A stretch of DNA of 6,567 nt from HGM10836 sp964430375 (GTDB lineage Bacteria; Bacillota_I; Bacilli_A; RF39; UBA660), in NCBI GenBank assembly GCA_964430375.1, contig CAYSEZ010000060.1:1-6567 (forward strand). The letters are read 5' to 3'. The first letter of the stretch is position 1; each line of letters opens with the position of its first letter. The notes beneath the pieces are model-generated. The model saw only the letters and a list, made by a program, of their open reading frames with translations, was not told the origin of the DNA and made no database searches. The position numbers and the translations under genes are program-made. Positions 1 to 6,230 of the stretch are shown in pieces.

Positions 1-706
1 CATATCAATAAATGGAGGAACATATGAATATACAGTAAATGTAGAAACATATGAATTAGAACCAACCCCTGAATATTGCTTTAACACAAGTGGCAATTCT
101 ATAACAGATTATTTGTGTAATGAAGGAAATGATTATGGATATGAAACTATAACAGATGTAATAATACCATCAACAATTAATGGAACAACTATAACAAAAA
201 TAGATATGTCTGCATTTCAATCAAAAGGAATAACAAGTGTAGATATCCCAGATACAGTAACTACTTTAGGAGGCTTTGCTTTTGCTTATAATAATTTAAA
301 AGTATTAAAAATACCTGGATCTATAACAAAATTTGATGGCGATGACGGCGCACCCCCTGTCTTTTTCCGTAGCAAAATTGAAAAAATTATATTCAAAGGT
401 AATTGGACTGGGACTAAAATAGACGATAATGCTTTTTATCAAACAAAAATAACTGGAGATTTAGTAATTCCAGATGGAGTAACTACAATAGAATATCGTG
501 CTTTTTATCAAACCAACCTAACAAGTATAACAATCCCAAATAGTGTAACCACAATAGATGTTAATGCATTTTCCCATAACTCCCTAACAAGTGTAAAAAT
601 AATAGGTAAATCATCATCTAGTGAGTTTACTACATATGGAACCAATATATGGGGTTGGGCAACTGGTTACTCAGATTCTAATATAATATGGAATTATACT
701 GAATAA
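1..706 (+). CDS. BspA-type leucine-rich-repeat surface protein, 3' part (5' end outside window)
   Basis: The reading frame is open from the left edge (first full codon at position 2) to TAA at 704-706, giving 234 visible residues. The TTG at 113 can serve as a start only formally, because the frame continues upstream without a stop and has no ribosome binding site there. After a linker (…TYEYTVNVETYELEPTPEYCF…) come BspA-like repeats of about 22-23 residues, pattern (V/I)xIPxxVTTIxxxAFxxNxLTS, for example VDIPDTVTTLGGFAFAYNNL, LVIPDGVTTIEYRAFYQTNL and ITIPNSVTTIDVNAFSHNSL. The last unit decays into a Ser/Gly/Trp-rich tail (…IWGWATGYSDSNIIWNYTE) with no LPXTG motif or membrane anchor. BspA-family proteins are typically exported or surface-bound and involved in adhesion. 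In gut Bacillota such repeats often follow a prepilin-like N-terminus, which cannot be checked here. It is a separate transcription unit from the downstream operon. Family assignment is confident; the specific ligand is unknown. Confidence 0.85.
   Translation, partial: ISINGGTYEYTVNVETYELEPTPEYCFNTSGNSITDYLCNEGNDYGYETITDVIIPSTINGTTITKIDMSAFQSKGITSVDIPDTVTTLGGFAFAYNNLKVLKIPGSITKFDGDDGAPPVFFRSKIEKIIFKGNWTGTKIDDNAFYQTKITGDLVIPDGVTTIEYRAFYQTNLTSITIPNSVTTIDVNAFSHNSLTSVKIIGKSSSSEFTTYGTNIWGWATGYSDSNIIWNYTE
149..600 (+). repeat. Tandem leucine-rich-repeat coding units (~66-69 bp period)
   Basis: Degenerate tandem units of about 66-69 bp encode the LRRs. The clearest nucleotide trace is the identical 14-mer GCTTTTTATCAAAC at 431-444 and 500-513, exactly 69 bp (23 codons) apart. 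There is also recurrence of CTAACAAGT followed by an Ile/Val-rich strand near 518 and 583. One unit (about 310-380) carries an insertion of roughly five residues and a G+C-rich patch. Confidence 0.7.
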
Positions 707-723
707 TATTATTAAATATATAT

Positions 724-753
724 AAGATGTTTTCTAACTTAAACATCTTTTTT
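724..753 (+). terminator. Intrinsic terminator of the LRR protein gene
   Basis: A perfect 9-bp stem, AAGATGTTT (724-732) with AAACATCTT (741-749), has an 8-nt loop and is followed by a T-run to 753. It begins 18 nt after the LRR gene's stop codon and separates that gene from the rlmN operon. Confidence 0.85.
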
Positions 754-755
754 AA

Positions 756-829
756 TACTTTACATAAATATAAGAAAATAATACTAAAAAATCACTTACT
801 TTACGTAAATAAATTGCAAAATATGTAAA
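756..829. promoter_or_regulatory. Possible operator: three TTTAC(A/G)TAAA-like sites
   Basis: TACTTTACATAAATA (756-770) and TACTTTACGTAAATA (797-811) match at 14 of 15 positions. The second contains the perfect 10-bp palindrome TTTACGTAAA (800-809). A weaker copy in inverted sense, AATATGTAAA (820-829; 8/10 to the reverse complement of TTTACATAAA), sits between -35 and -10. The cores start at 759, 800 and 820, so spacings are 41 and 20 bp, close to four and two helical turns. This suggests a dimeric regulator binding one face of the DNA. The A+T-rich background makes chance matches possible, and the regulator is unknown. Confidence 0.35.
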
Positions 830-842
830 ATTAATGTATACT
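814..842 (+). promoter_or_regulatory. Sigma-A-type promoter of the rlmN-rpe operon
   Basis: The -35 TTGCAA (814-819) and -10 TATACT (837-842) are separated by exactly 17 bp. The predicted transcription start is near 849, only about 10 nt before the rlmN ATG. The ribosome binding site GGGAG (849-853) would therefore lie at the very 5' end of the transcript. No other promoter of similar quality is visible between the upstream terminator and rlmN. Confidence 0.65.
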
Positions 843-859
843 TTAACTGGGAGAAGAAT

Positions 860-1876
860 ATGAGTATATATGATTTAACAATTGAAGAATTAGAAAATTT
901 TTTATTAGAAAATGGTGAAAAAAAATATCGTGCTAATCAAATATTTGAATGGTTATACGAAAAAAGAGTAGAAAGTTTTTCTTTAATGACTAACTTAAGT
1001 AAAGAATTAATAGAAAAACTAAATAATAACTTTAATATGAATAGACCAATAATAGAAAGAATAGAAGAAGATATAGATGTAAATAAATATTTGTTTAAAT
1101 TATCTGATAATAACTACATAGAAAGTGTTTTAATGAATCATAATTATGGACTTAGTTTATGTATTTCTAGTCAAGTTGGTTGTAATATGAGTTGTTCTTT
1201 TTGTGAAAGTGGAAGACTTAAAAAGAAAAGAAATTTACTTGCTAGTGAGATGTTACTTCAGATAATGGAAATAGAAAAACATAAAAAAGAAAAAATTACT
1301 CATATAGTTATTATGGGTATTGGAGAACCATTTGATAATTATGATAACATAGTAAAATTTATTAAAATAGCAAACTTCCATAAAGGTTTAAATATAGGCT
1401 CTAGACACATTACAGTATCTACTTGTGGTATAGTACCTAAAATTAAAGAATTTAGTAAATTACCATATCAAGTAAATCTTGCTATTAGTTTGCATGCTCC
1501 AGATGATGAATTAAGAAGTTATCTAATGCCTATTAATAAAGTATATCCACTAGATGAATTAATGAAAGCAGTTAAAGAATATATTTCTATTACGGGTAGA
1601 AGAGTAACCTTTGAATACATATTACTAGAGGGTATCAATGATAAAGAAGAACACGCTAGAAAATTATGTAAATTAATCAAAGGAATGAATGCTTATATAA
1701 ACTTAATTCCATATAATGAAAATAGTAATATTTTATATAAAAGAAGTAAAAAAGAAAATATTATGAAATTTTATGATATAATAAAAAAAGAAAATATAAA
1801 CGTAACAATAAGACGTGAATTTGGCTCTAAAATATCCGCTGCATGTGGACAATTAAGGAGTAAAAAGGAGGAATAA
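860..1876 (+). CDS. rlmN: 23S rRNA (adenine(2503)-C(2))-methyltransferase RlmN
   Basis: This radical-SAM enzyme methylates C2 of A2503 in 23S rRNA (and A37 of some tRNAs in the E. coli family member), using SAM both as radical source and methyl donor. The 338 residues match the usual family length. Visible features are an N-terminal accessory domain (1-90), the [4Fe-4S] motif CxxxCxxC as C108-NMS-C112-SF-C115, the conserved upstream C101 in LCISSQVGC, a GEP motif at 155-157, LHAPDD at 211-216, and the methyl-carrying Cys of AACGQL at C329. All five cysteines expected for the two-cysteine mechanism are present. The residues after the cluster (CESGRLKKKRNL) differ from the common CAS/CAT-type sequence, and the C-terminal REFGSKISAACGQL is slightly Cfr-like. 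Synteny with prpC-prkC and the LRSKKEE end favour RlmN over the resistance enzyme Cfr. The start at ATG 860 has GGGAG six nt upstream. It is the first gene of the operon. Confidence 0.93.
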   Translation: MSIYDLTIEELENFLLENGEKKYRANQIFEWLYEKRVESFSLMTNLSKELIEKLNNNFNMNRPIIERIEEDIDVNKYLFKLSDNNYIESVLMNHNYGLSLCISSQVGCNMSCSFCESGRLKKKRNLLASEMLLQIMEIEKHKKEKITHIVIMGIGEPFDNYDNIVKFIKIANFHKGLNIGSRHITVSTCGIVPKIKEFSKLPYQVNLAISLHAPDDELRSYLMPINKVYPLDELMKAVKEYISITGRRVTFEYILLEGINDKEEHARKLCKLIKGMNAYINLIPYNENSNILYKRSKKENIMKFYDIIKKENINVTIRREFGSKISAACGQLRSKKEE

Positions 1877-1877
1877 G

Positions 1878-2615
1878 ATGGAAACATTTTATTTAACAGA
1901 TAAAGGTAATGTAAGAGATCACAATGAAGATAGTGTCATAATAATAAAAAATGCAGAAAATAATTATTTAATGGCTGTCGCAGATGGTATGGGAGGTCAT
2001 AAAGCTGGCGAAGTTGCATCTTCTATTGCTATTAGTTATCTTGCTAAAAGATTTAATGATAGTTTCTTTAAAATGAATAAAACAGAAGCTACTATTTGGA
2101 TTAAAACTATTGTATCTGAAATAAATAGTTTAATATTTAGATATACAGATGAACACATAGAAAGTAAAGGAATGGGAACAACCCTAGTTCTAGCAGTTAT
2201 TACAAATGATTACATATTATTTGGTAATATTGGAGATTCATCTGGATATGTTATGAAAGATAATACACTTCATAAAATAACTTATGATCATACTTTAGTA
2301 AACCTATTAGTATCTGCAGGAGAACTAACTTTAGAAGAAGCTAAAAATCATCCAAAAAAGAATATTTTAATGAATGCACTTGGAGTAAATGATCCAGTAG
2401 AAATAGATATATTTGATTGTTCTATGAATATACAAAGTATTATGTTATGTTCTGATGGACTTACTACTATGTTAATAGATGAACATATAGAAAAAGTATT
2501 AAATAGCGATCTTTCAATTGAAGAAAAAGTAATAAAATTAATAAAAAAAGCTAATAACAGGGGTGGGGCTGATAATATTTCAGTAGCGTATGCAAATATT
2601 AAGGAGTGTGAATAA
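1878..2615 (+). CDS. prpC: PP2C-family Ser/Thr protein phosphatase (PrpC/Stp)
   Basis: A cytoplasmic metal-dependent phosphatase that reverses phosphorylation by the PASTA kinase encoded next to it. The 245-residue length is typical of PrpC/Stp. PP2C motifs appear in order: GNVRDHNEDS (10-19, with metal ligand D18), VADGMGGHKAGE (34-45, D36/G37), GMGTTL (98-103), GNIGDSSGY (116-124), TYDHTLVNLLVSAGEL (135-150), HPKKNILMNALG (158-169), CSDGLTTML (191-199, D192) and GGADNISV (229-236, D232). The catalytic metal centre is therefore complete. One difference is GDSS where many family members have GDSR. AGGAGG (1866-1871), inside the end of rlmN, lies six nt before ATG 1878, and only one base separates it from the rlmN stop, so coupled translation is likely. 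Confidence 0.95.
   Translation: METFYLTDKGNVRDHNEDSVIIIKNAENNYLMAVADGMGGHKAGEVASSIAISYLAKRFNDSFFKMNKTEATIWIKTIVSEINSLIFRYTDEHIESKGMGTTLVLAVITNDYILFGNIGDSSGYVMKDNTLHKITYDHTLVNLLVSAGELTLEEAKNHPKKNILMNALGVNDPVEIDIFDCSMNIQSIMLCSDGLTTMLIDEHIEKVLNSDLSIEEKVIKLIKKANNRGGADNISVAYANIKECE
2601..2606 (+). promoter_or_regulatory. Ribosome binding site that decides the prkC start
   Basis: AAGGAG (2601-2606) lies ten nt before ATG 2617. The upstream in-frame ATG at 2590 lacks such a site, overlaps prpC by 26 nt and would add nine residues before the MIVKGQKVNDRYEV start typical of these kinases. The start at 2617 is therefore preferred. Confidence 0.75.
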
Positions 2616-2616
2616 A

Positions 2617-4353
2617 ATGATTGTTAAAGGTCAAAAAGTAAATGATAGATACGAAGTAATTAAAAGTATTGGTGAAGGTGGTATGGCAAATGTCTATCTA
2701 GCAAAAGATACTATTTTAGATAGAAATGTTGCTATTAAAGTATTGCGTGGAGACTTATCAGGTGATGAAAAATTCGTTAGACGTTTCCAAAGAGAAGCAC
2801 TATCTGCATCAAGTCTTTCTCATCCAAATATTGTTGAAATATATGATGTTGGCGAAGATAATGGTGATTACTTTATTGTAATGGAATATGTAAAAGGTCT
2901 TACTTTAAAACAATTATTAAAAAAGAGAGGCAAACTTACTACAACCGAAGTAATAGATATAATGCTTCAGATAACTAGTGCAATGGGTGTTGCACATGAT
3001 AGTTTAATTATTCATCGTGATTTAAAACCCCAAAATATCCTAATCGAAGATGATGGAGGTATTAAAATAACAGACTTTGGTATTGCAATGGCCTTAAATG
3101 CAACTCAACTTACTCAAACAAACTCTGCGATGGGGTCAGTCCATTATTTTTCACCAGAACAAGCAAGCGGAAAAGGTGCTAGTTTAAAAAGTGATGTTTA
3201 TTCACTAGGTATTATGATGTATGAATTACTTACTGGATCACTTCCATTTAAAGGAGATACCGCAGTTGAAATAGCATTAAAACACTTAAAAGAACCAGTA
3301 CCAAATATTAAAGATGTTTTACCTGAATTACCCCAATCAGTTGCAAACATCATAATTAGTTCTACCGCTAAAAACCCTAAAAATAGATATAATAATGCAA
3401 ATGAAATGCATAACGACCTATTAACAGTCCTAAATAAAGAAAGAATAAATGAACCAGTAAGAAAACTAAAATATAAAGAAGGAGACCTAGAAGAAAAAGA
3501 AATAGTAGATGATATAGAAAACCTAGATAATAGTTTTGTTAAAACTATAAAAGATGAAGACGAAGATAAAAAAAATAAAAAAATAGTTTTACTAGGCATC
3601 ATCTTTAGTGTTCTTGTAGTAATATGTGCATTTGTATTCCTAGTTTTACCTAAACTTACTAAAGTACCAGATATAAAAATACCTGATGTATCAAATCTAA
3701 CTGAAGCAGCCGCAGAACAATTACTCGAAGAAAAAGGATTAAAAGTAAAAACTGAAATAGAAGAACAATCATCTAGTACAGTAGAAAAAGGTTTAGTAAT
3801 AGGAACATCTCCTAGTAAAGATAGAACAGTAAAAAAAGGAACTGAAATTACTTTGATAGTATCTACCGGAGAACAAACATTTACTGTCGAAGATTATACT
3901 GGAAAAAACGCAAGTGAAATAAAAGGAAAACTTGAAGCATATGGCATTAATGTTACAATTGAAGAACAAGAAATAGATGATAAAGATAAAAAAGATAACA
4001 TTAAATATGAAAAAAACCTTATAATTGGACAAAATGTAGATCCAGAAACAACTCTAAAAAAAGGAGATAAAATTACTCTATATATAACTAAAATAGAAGA
4101 TAAATATCCAAATATAGTGGAAGAAGGTTGGAGTCTTGAAGAAACACAAAACTGGGCTAAAGAAAAAGAAATAACACTAAAAATTAAATATAAAAGTGTC
4201 TGGGATCAAGAATCAGGCATTATAATAGAACAAGATAGAAAAGAAGGCTCTATTATAGTAAAAGGTGCAACTCTTACTATAACAGTAACAGAAAAAAGTA
4301 CTGAAGAAGTACCAAGTGAAACTAATAATGAAGAAACAAAGGAAGAAGAATAA
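2617..4353 (+). CDS. prkC: PASTA-domain Ser/Thr protein kinase (PrkC/StkP/Stk1)
   Basis: A membrane kinase that senses peptidoglycan-related ligands outside the cell and phosphorylates cell-wall, division and translation proteins inside. Numbering is from ATG 2617 (578 aa). The kinase domain (about 11-272) has the Gly loop GEGGMANVY (19-27), VAIK lysine K41, helix-C E60, HRDLKPQN (133-140, D135), DFG (153-155), a Thr/Ser-rich activation loop (LTQTNSAMGS, 165-174) and SPEQ (179-182). An acidic and lysine-rich juxtamembrane stretch (290-322) precedes one transmembrane helix (about 323-345). Three PASTA domains follow, near 354-416, 421-491 and 497-557, then a Glu-rich low-complexity tail (558-578). 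All catalytic residues are intact. Stop TAA (4351-4353) overlaps the next start by one base (TAATG). Extracellular PASTA domains suggest the organism makes peptidoglycan. Confidence 0.96.
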   Translation: MIVKGQKVNDRYEVIKSIGEGGMANVYLAKDTILDRNVAIKVLRGDLSGDEKFVRRFQREALSASSLSHPNIVEIYDVGEDNGDYFIVMEYVKGLTLKQLLKKRGKLTTTEVIDIMLQITSAMGVAHDSLIIHRDLKPQNILIEDDGGIKITDFGIAMALNATQLTQTNSAMGSVHYFSPEQASGKGASLKSDVYSLGIMMYELLTGSLPFKGDTAVEIALKHLKEPVPNIKDVLPELPQSVANIIISSTAKNPKNRYNNANEMHNDLLTVLNKERINEPVRKLKYKEGDLEEKEIVDDIENLDNSFVKTIKDEDEDKKNKKIVLLGIIFSVLVVICAFVFLVLPKLTKVPDIKIPDVSNLTEAAAEQLLEEKGLKVKTEIEEQSSSTVEKGLVIGTSPSKDRTVKKGTEITLIVSTGEQTFTVEDYTGKNASEIKGKLEAYGINVTIEEQEIDDKDKKDNIKYEKNLIIGQNVDPETTLKKGDKITLYITKIEDKYPNIVEEGWSLEETQNWAKEKEITLKIKYKSVWDQESGIIIEQDRKEGSIIVKGATLTITVTEKSTEEVPSETNNEETKEEE

Positions 4354-5183
4354 TGACTGGACAAATTATAAAAATATTAAAAAATGAATTTATTGTAAGT
4401 TCTAATAACAATACTTATACTTGTACTTTAAGAGGAAAACTAAAAAATGAAGGCATAACTCCCAAAGTCGGAGATTATGTTTTCTTTGAATTAGAAAATA
4501 AAGTAATAGAAAAAATAGAAAAAAGAAAAAATAGTCTTGATAGACCTAGTGTATCTAATATAGATATTGCTCTTATTGTAACAAGTATTACAAAACGTGA
4601 ATTTTCTACCAACTTACTAGATAAATTACTAATAATATGTGAAATAAATAATATAACTCCAATTATATGTTTAACAAAAAAAGACTTATTAAATAGAAAC
4701 GATAAAAAAGAAATAAATAAAATAATTAAATATTATAAAAAAATAGGTTATAAAGTATTATATAATACTAATCTTTATAAAATAAAAAAATTATTTAAAA
4801 ACAAAACAACTGTCTTAACTGGACAAACAGGAAGTGGTAAATCCACTTTAATGAATAAATTAAACAAAGAGTTAAACTTTGAAACAAATGAAATATCTAA
4901 AGCCTTAGGAAGAGGAGTTCATACTACAAGAACTGTAACCCTAGTAGAAATGTATAAAGGTAAAGTACTAGATACTCCAGGTTTTTCTCTAATAGATTTA
5001 ACTAATTATAGTAATGAAGAAATAAAAAAAAGTTTCCCTGAATTTAATAAAATAAATTGTCCTTATAAAGATTGTAATCATATAAATGAGAAAGACTGTT
5101 TAGTAAAAAAAGAAGTAGAAAAAGGAAATATATTAGAATCTAGATATATAAATTATTTAAAATTTATAAAGGAGGCAAAATGA
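4353..5183 (+). CDS. rsgA: Ribosome small-subunit biogenesis GTPase RsgA (CpgA/YjeQ/YloQ)
   Basis: A circularly permuted GTPase that helps late 30S subunit maturation and whose GTP hydrolysis is stimulated by the 30S subunit. In 276 residues it shows an N-terminal OB-fold (about 1-60), then G motifs in permuted order: G4 TKKD (108-111), G1/P-loop GQTGSGKST (157-165), a G2-like GRGVHTTR (186-193) and G3 DTPG (207-210). A C-terminal zinc motif follows with ligands C236, C241, H243 and C249 (CPYKDCNHINEKDC). TKKD instead of NKxD is common in Bacillota RsgA. The start shares one base with the prkC stop, and the end shares four bases with the rpe start (ATGA), so translation is probably coupled on both sides. 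In B. subtilis CpgA is linked to the PrkC pathway as a phosphorylation substrate, which fits the context. A genuine TGA stop supports genetic code 11. Confidence 0.95.
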   Translation: MTGQIIKILKNEFIVSSNNNTYTCTLRGKLKNEGITPKVGDYVFFELENKVIEKIEKRKNSLDRPSVSNIDIALIVTSITKREFSTNLLDKLLIICEINNITPIICLTKKDLLNRNDKKEINKIIKYYKKIGYKVLYNTNLYKIKKLFKNKTTVLTGQTGSGKSTLMNKLNKELNFETNEISKALGRGVHTTRTVTLVEMYKGKVLDTPGFSLIDLTNYSNEEIKKSFPEFNKINCPYKDCNHINEKDCLVKKEVEKGNILESRYINYLKFIKEAK

Positions 5184-5803
5184 AAAAAGTAAGTGCATCT
5201 TTCTTATGTGATAAAAGTAGTAAAGACTTAATTAATGTATTAAATAATACTAATACTGATTATATCCATTTTGATGTAATGGATGGATTATTCGTAGATA
5301 ATAGATTTTTAAATATAAAAGAATTAAAAGAAGTTTTATCTATGTCTACAAAGAAAAATGATATCCATTTAATGGTTAAAGATCCTAGTTGTTATATTAA
5401 TGAAATAAAGAATTTTTCTATAGAATTTATTACTATTCATTATGAAATAGATGATTTAGAAAAGGTAATTGATTTAATAAAAGAAAATAATATAAAAGTA
5501 GGTATTGCTATAAAACCAGAAACTAATATAGAAAGTATTTATTATTTATTAGATAAAATAGATTTAGTTTTAATAATGAGTGTAGAACCAGGTAAATCAG
5601 GACAAAAATTTATAGATAGTTCTATAGAAAAAGTAAATAAATTAAAAAATGAAATAAATGAAAGAAAGTTAAATATTTTAATAGAAATAGATGGTGGAAT
5701 AAATAATGAAATTTTACCTTTACTTAATAATGTAGATATAGTAGTTAGTTCTTCCTTTATATTAAATGATTTTAATAATATAGATAGGATAAAAAATAGT
5801 TAG
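5180..5803 (+). CDS. rpe: Ribulose-phosphate 3-epimerase
   Basis: It interconverts D-ribulose 5-phosphate and D-xylulose 5-phosphate in the pentose phosphate pathway, as a cytoplasmic TIM-barrel metalloenzyme. The 207 residues are slightly short of the usual ~215. Metal and catalytic residues are visible: H30 and D32 in HFDVMDG (30-36), H63 in DIHLMV (61-66) and D171 in IEIDGGIN (168-175); D32 and D171 are the expected acid/base pair. The phosphate-binding loop region reads MSVEPGKSGQKF (133-144), where most members have a GFGGQ-type loop. The last loop is VSSSFI (189-194). The ribosome binding site AAGGAGG (5169-5175) lies inside the end of rsgA, and the ATGA overlap indicates coupling. It is the last gene of the operon. 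thiN, which follows in B. subtilis, is absent. Confidence 0.94.
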   Translation: MKKVSASFLCDKSSKDLINVLNNTNTDYIHFDVMDGLFVDNRFLNIKELKEVLSMSTKKNDIHLMVKDPSCYINEIKNFSIEFITIHYEIDDLEKVIDLIKENNIKVGIAIKPETNIESIYYLLDKIDLVLIMSVEPGKSGQKFIDSSIEKVNKLKNEINERKLNILIEIDGGINNEILPLLNNVDIVVSSSFILNDFNNIDRIKNS

Positions 5804-5860
5804 ATGAATGTATAGATAAGATTTAATAATAATTAAAAGGATTTATAACAAGAATGTATA

Positions 5861-5902
5861 AAAAAACAAGTATAAATTGATTTAGAAATATACTTGTTTT
5901 TT
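5861..5902. terminator. Strong intrinsic terminator after rpe, probably bidirectional
   Basis: A perfect 14-bp stem, AAAAAACAAGTATA (5861-5874) with TATACTTGTTTTTT (5889-5902), has a 14-nt loop. The A-run on the left arm becomes a U-run on the other strand, so it can stop transcription from both directions. It ends the rlmN-rpe operon 58 nt after the rpe stop. It also isolates the toxin-like locus that follows. Confidence 0.88.
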
Positions 5903-5950
5903 AGTTACTACATCTGTTACAAAATATTAAAATTTTACCTTTAATTTATC

Positions 5951-5979
5951 TTGCATACAATAGAAATATCTAGCATAAT
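5951..5979 (+). promoter_or_regulatory. Candidate promoter for the small-peptide mRNA
   Basis: TTGCAT (5951-5956) and CATAAT (5974-5979) are separated by 17 bp. The -35 keeps only TTG of TTGACA, and the -10 matches 5 of 6. Transcription would start near 5986, giving a leader of about 68 nt before ATG 6054. It sits between the rpe terminator and the hairpin leader and is weaker than the opposing promoter at 6260-6288. Confidence 0.45.
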
Positions 5980-6009
5980 TAATTTGCAAACAATTGATAG
6001 TTGGGTGGT

Positions 6010-6046
6010 GCCTCTTTATAAAATGCTTTTTAAAAGTGAGGGAGGC
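6010..6046 (+). promoter_or_regulatory. Leader hairpin that can hide the toxin ribosome binding site
   Basis: GCCTC (6010-6014) can pair with GAGGC (6042-6046), which forms the 3' end of the Shine-Dalgarno sequence GAGGGAGG (6038-6045). Inside it, TTTA-AAAA (6015-6023, one bulged T) pairs with TTTT-TAAA (6027-6034) around a TGC loop. CCTC can alternatively pair with GAGG at 6038-6041. Either fold blocks ribosome access, as in known type I toxin mRNAs that are translationally silent as full-length transcripts. Confidence 0.5.
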
Positions 6047-6053
6047 TGATAAT

Positions 6054-6137
6054 ATGAATGGAAAAAATGTATTAATCTTTGCTCTATTTATTATTATTTT
6101 CTTTTTAATGTTATTGCTATATAAAGCGATAATATAG
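6054..6137 (+). CDS. Small hydrophobic peptide, candidate type I toxin (27 aa)
   Basis: ATG 6054 to TAG 6135-6137 encodes 27 residues: a short polar start (MNGKN), an unbroken hydrophobic helix (about residues 6-22, rich in Ile, Leu and Phe, with no charge) and a brief YKAII end. This suits a single membrane-spanning peptide. The Shine-Dalgarno GAGGGAGG (6038-6045) is among the strongest in the window, eight nt from the ATG. The gene is too short for usual ORF calling. Its setting supports a real gene: its own promoter, a structured leader, two 3' hairpins and a convergent antisense promoter. It lacks the Fst consensus (Pro, VG and WLxxR-type end) and the polar, basic tail common in annotated holin-like toxins. 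Function (membrane depolarisation or growth arrest) is inferred from architecture only. A membrane-active peptide with another role is the alternative. Confidence 0.6.
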   Translation: MNGKNVLIFALFIIIFFLMLLLYKAII

Positions 6138-6141
6138 AGAG

Positions 6142-6178
6142 AGCCGCCTAACTTAAGCATTGCTTGATTTAGGTGGCT
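6142..6178 (+). other. Long hairpin directly after the toxin-like ORF
   Basis: AGCCGCCTAA (6142-6151) pairs with TTAGGTGGCT (6169-6178) through ten positions including one G-U. After a C/T mismatch the stem continues inward (TTAAGC with GCTTGA, one G-U) to an ATT loop (6159-6161). It begins five nt after the stop codon. No T-run follows, so it is probably an mRNA-stability or antisense-contact structure rather than the terminator itself. Confidence 0.65.
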
Positions 6179-6192
6179 ATAATTAAATTTAT

Positions 6193-6230
6193 GGCAACAC
6201 TCAACATGCGATATCAAGTGTTCCTTTTTT
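6193..6230 (+). terminator. Intrinsic terminator of the small-peptide mRNA
   Basis: GG(c)AACACT (6193-6201, one bulged C) pairs with AGTGTTCC (6217-6224), followed at once by TTTTTT (6225-6230). Together with the preceding hairpin it gives the mRNA a compact, structured 3' UTR of about 93 nt. Confidence 0.8.

Noticed and set aside
113..115. TTG 113 as the start of the LRR protein
   Set aside because: The same frame is open to the left edge with plausible protein sequence, and no ribosome binding site precedes the TTG.
754..859. Riboswitch or T-box leader before rlmN
   Set aside because: Only about 106 nt is available, the promoter lies at its downstream end, and no conserved leader structure or attenuator is visible.
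2590..2616. Upstream start for prkC adding nine residues
   Set aside because: It has no ribosome binding site, overlaps prpC, and the extension is not typical. ATG 2617 has AAGGAG at a usable distance and the expected N-terminus.
3198..3602. 134-codon minus-strand ORF inside prkC
   Set aside because: It lies wholly antisense to the kinase and juxtamembrane coding region. Its Ser/Phe/Leu-rich composition is what the complement of Lys/Glu codons gives, and no ribosome binding site or family motif is seen.
3793..4032. 79-codon minus-strand ORF inside prkC PASTA region
   Set aside because: Phe/Ile/Ser-rich shadow of the PASTA-coding strand; no supporting signals.
6054..6137. Assigning the small peptide to the Fst family
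   Set aside because: The locus layout fits, but the peptide lacks the Pro, VG and WLxxR-type features of Fst, so only the general type I architecture is claimed.
5927..6217. 96-codon minus-strand ORF across the toxin-like locus
   Set aside because: It overlaps the promoter, hairpins and peptide gene on the plus strand, has no ribosome binding site of note, and its sequence is the complement of RNA-structured DNA. The minus strand is better explained by a noncoding antisense RNA.
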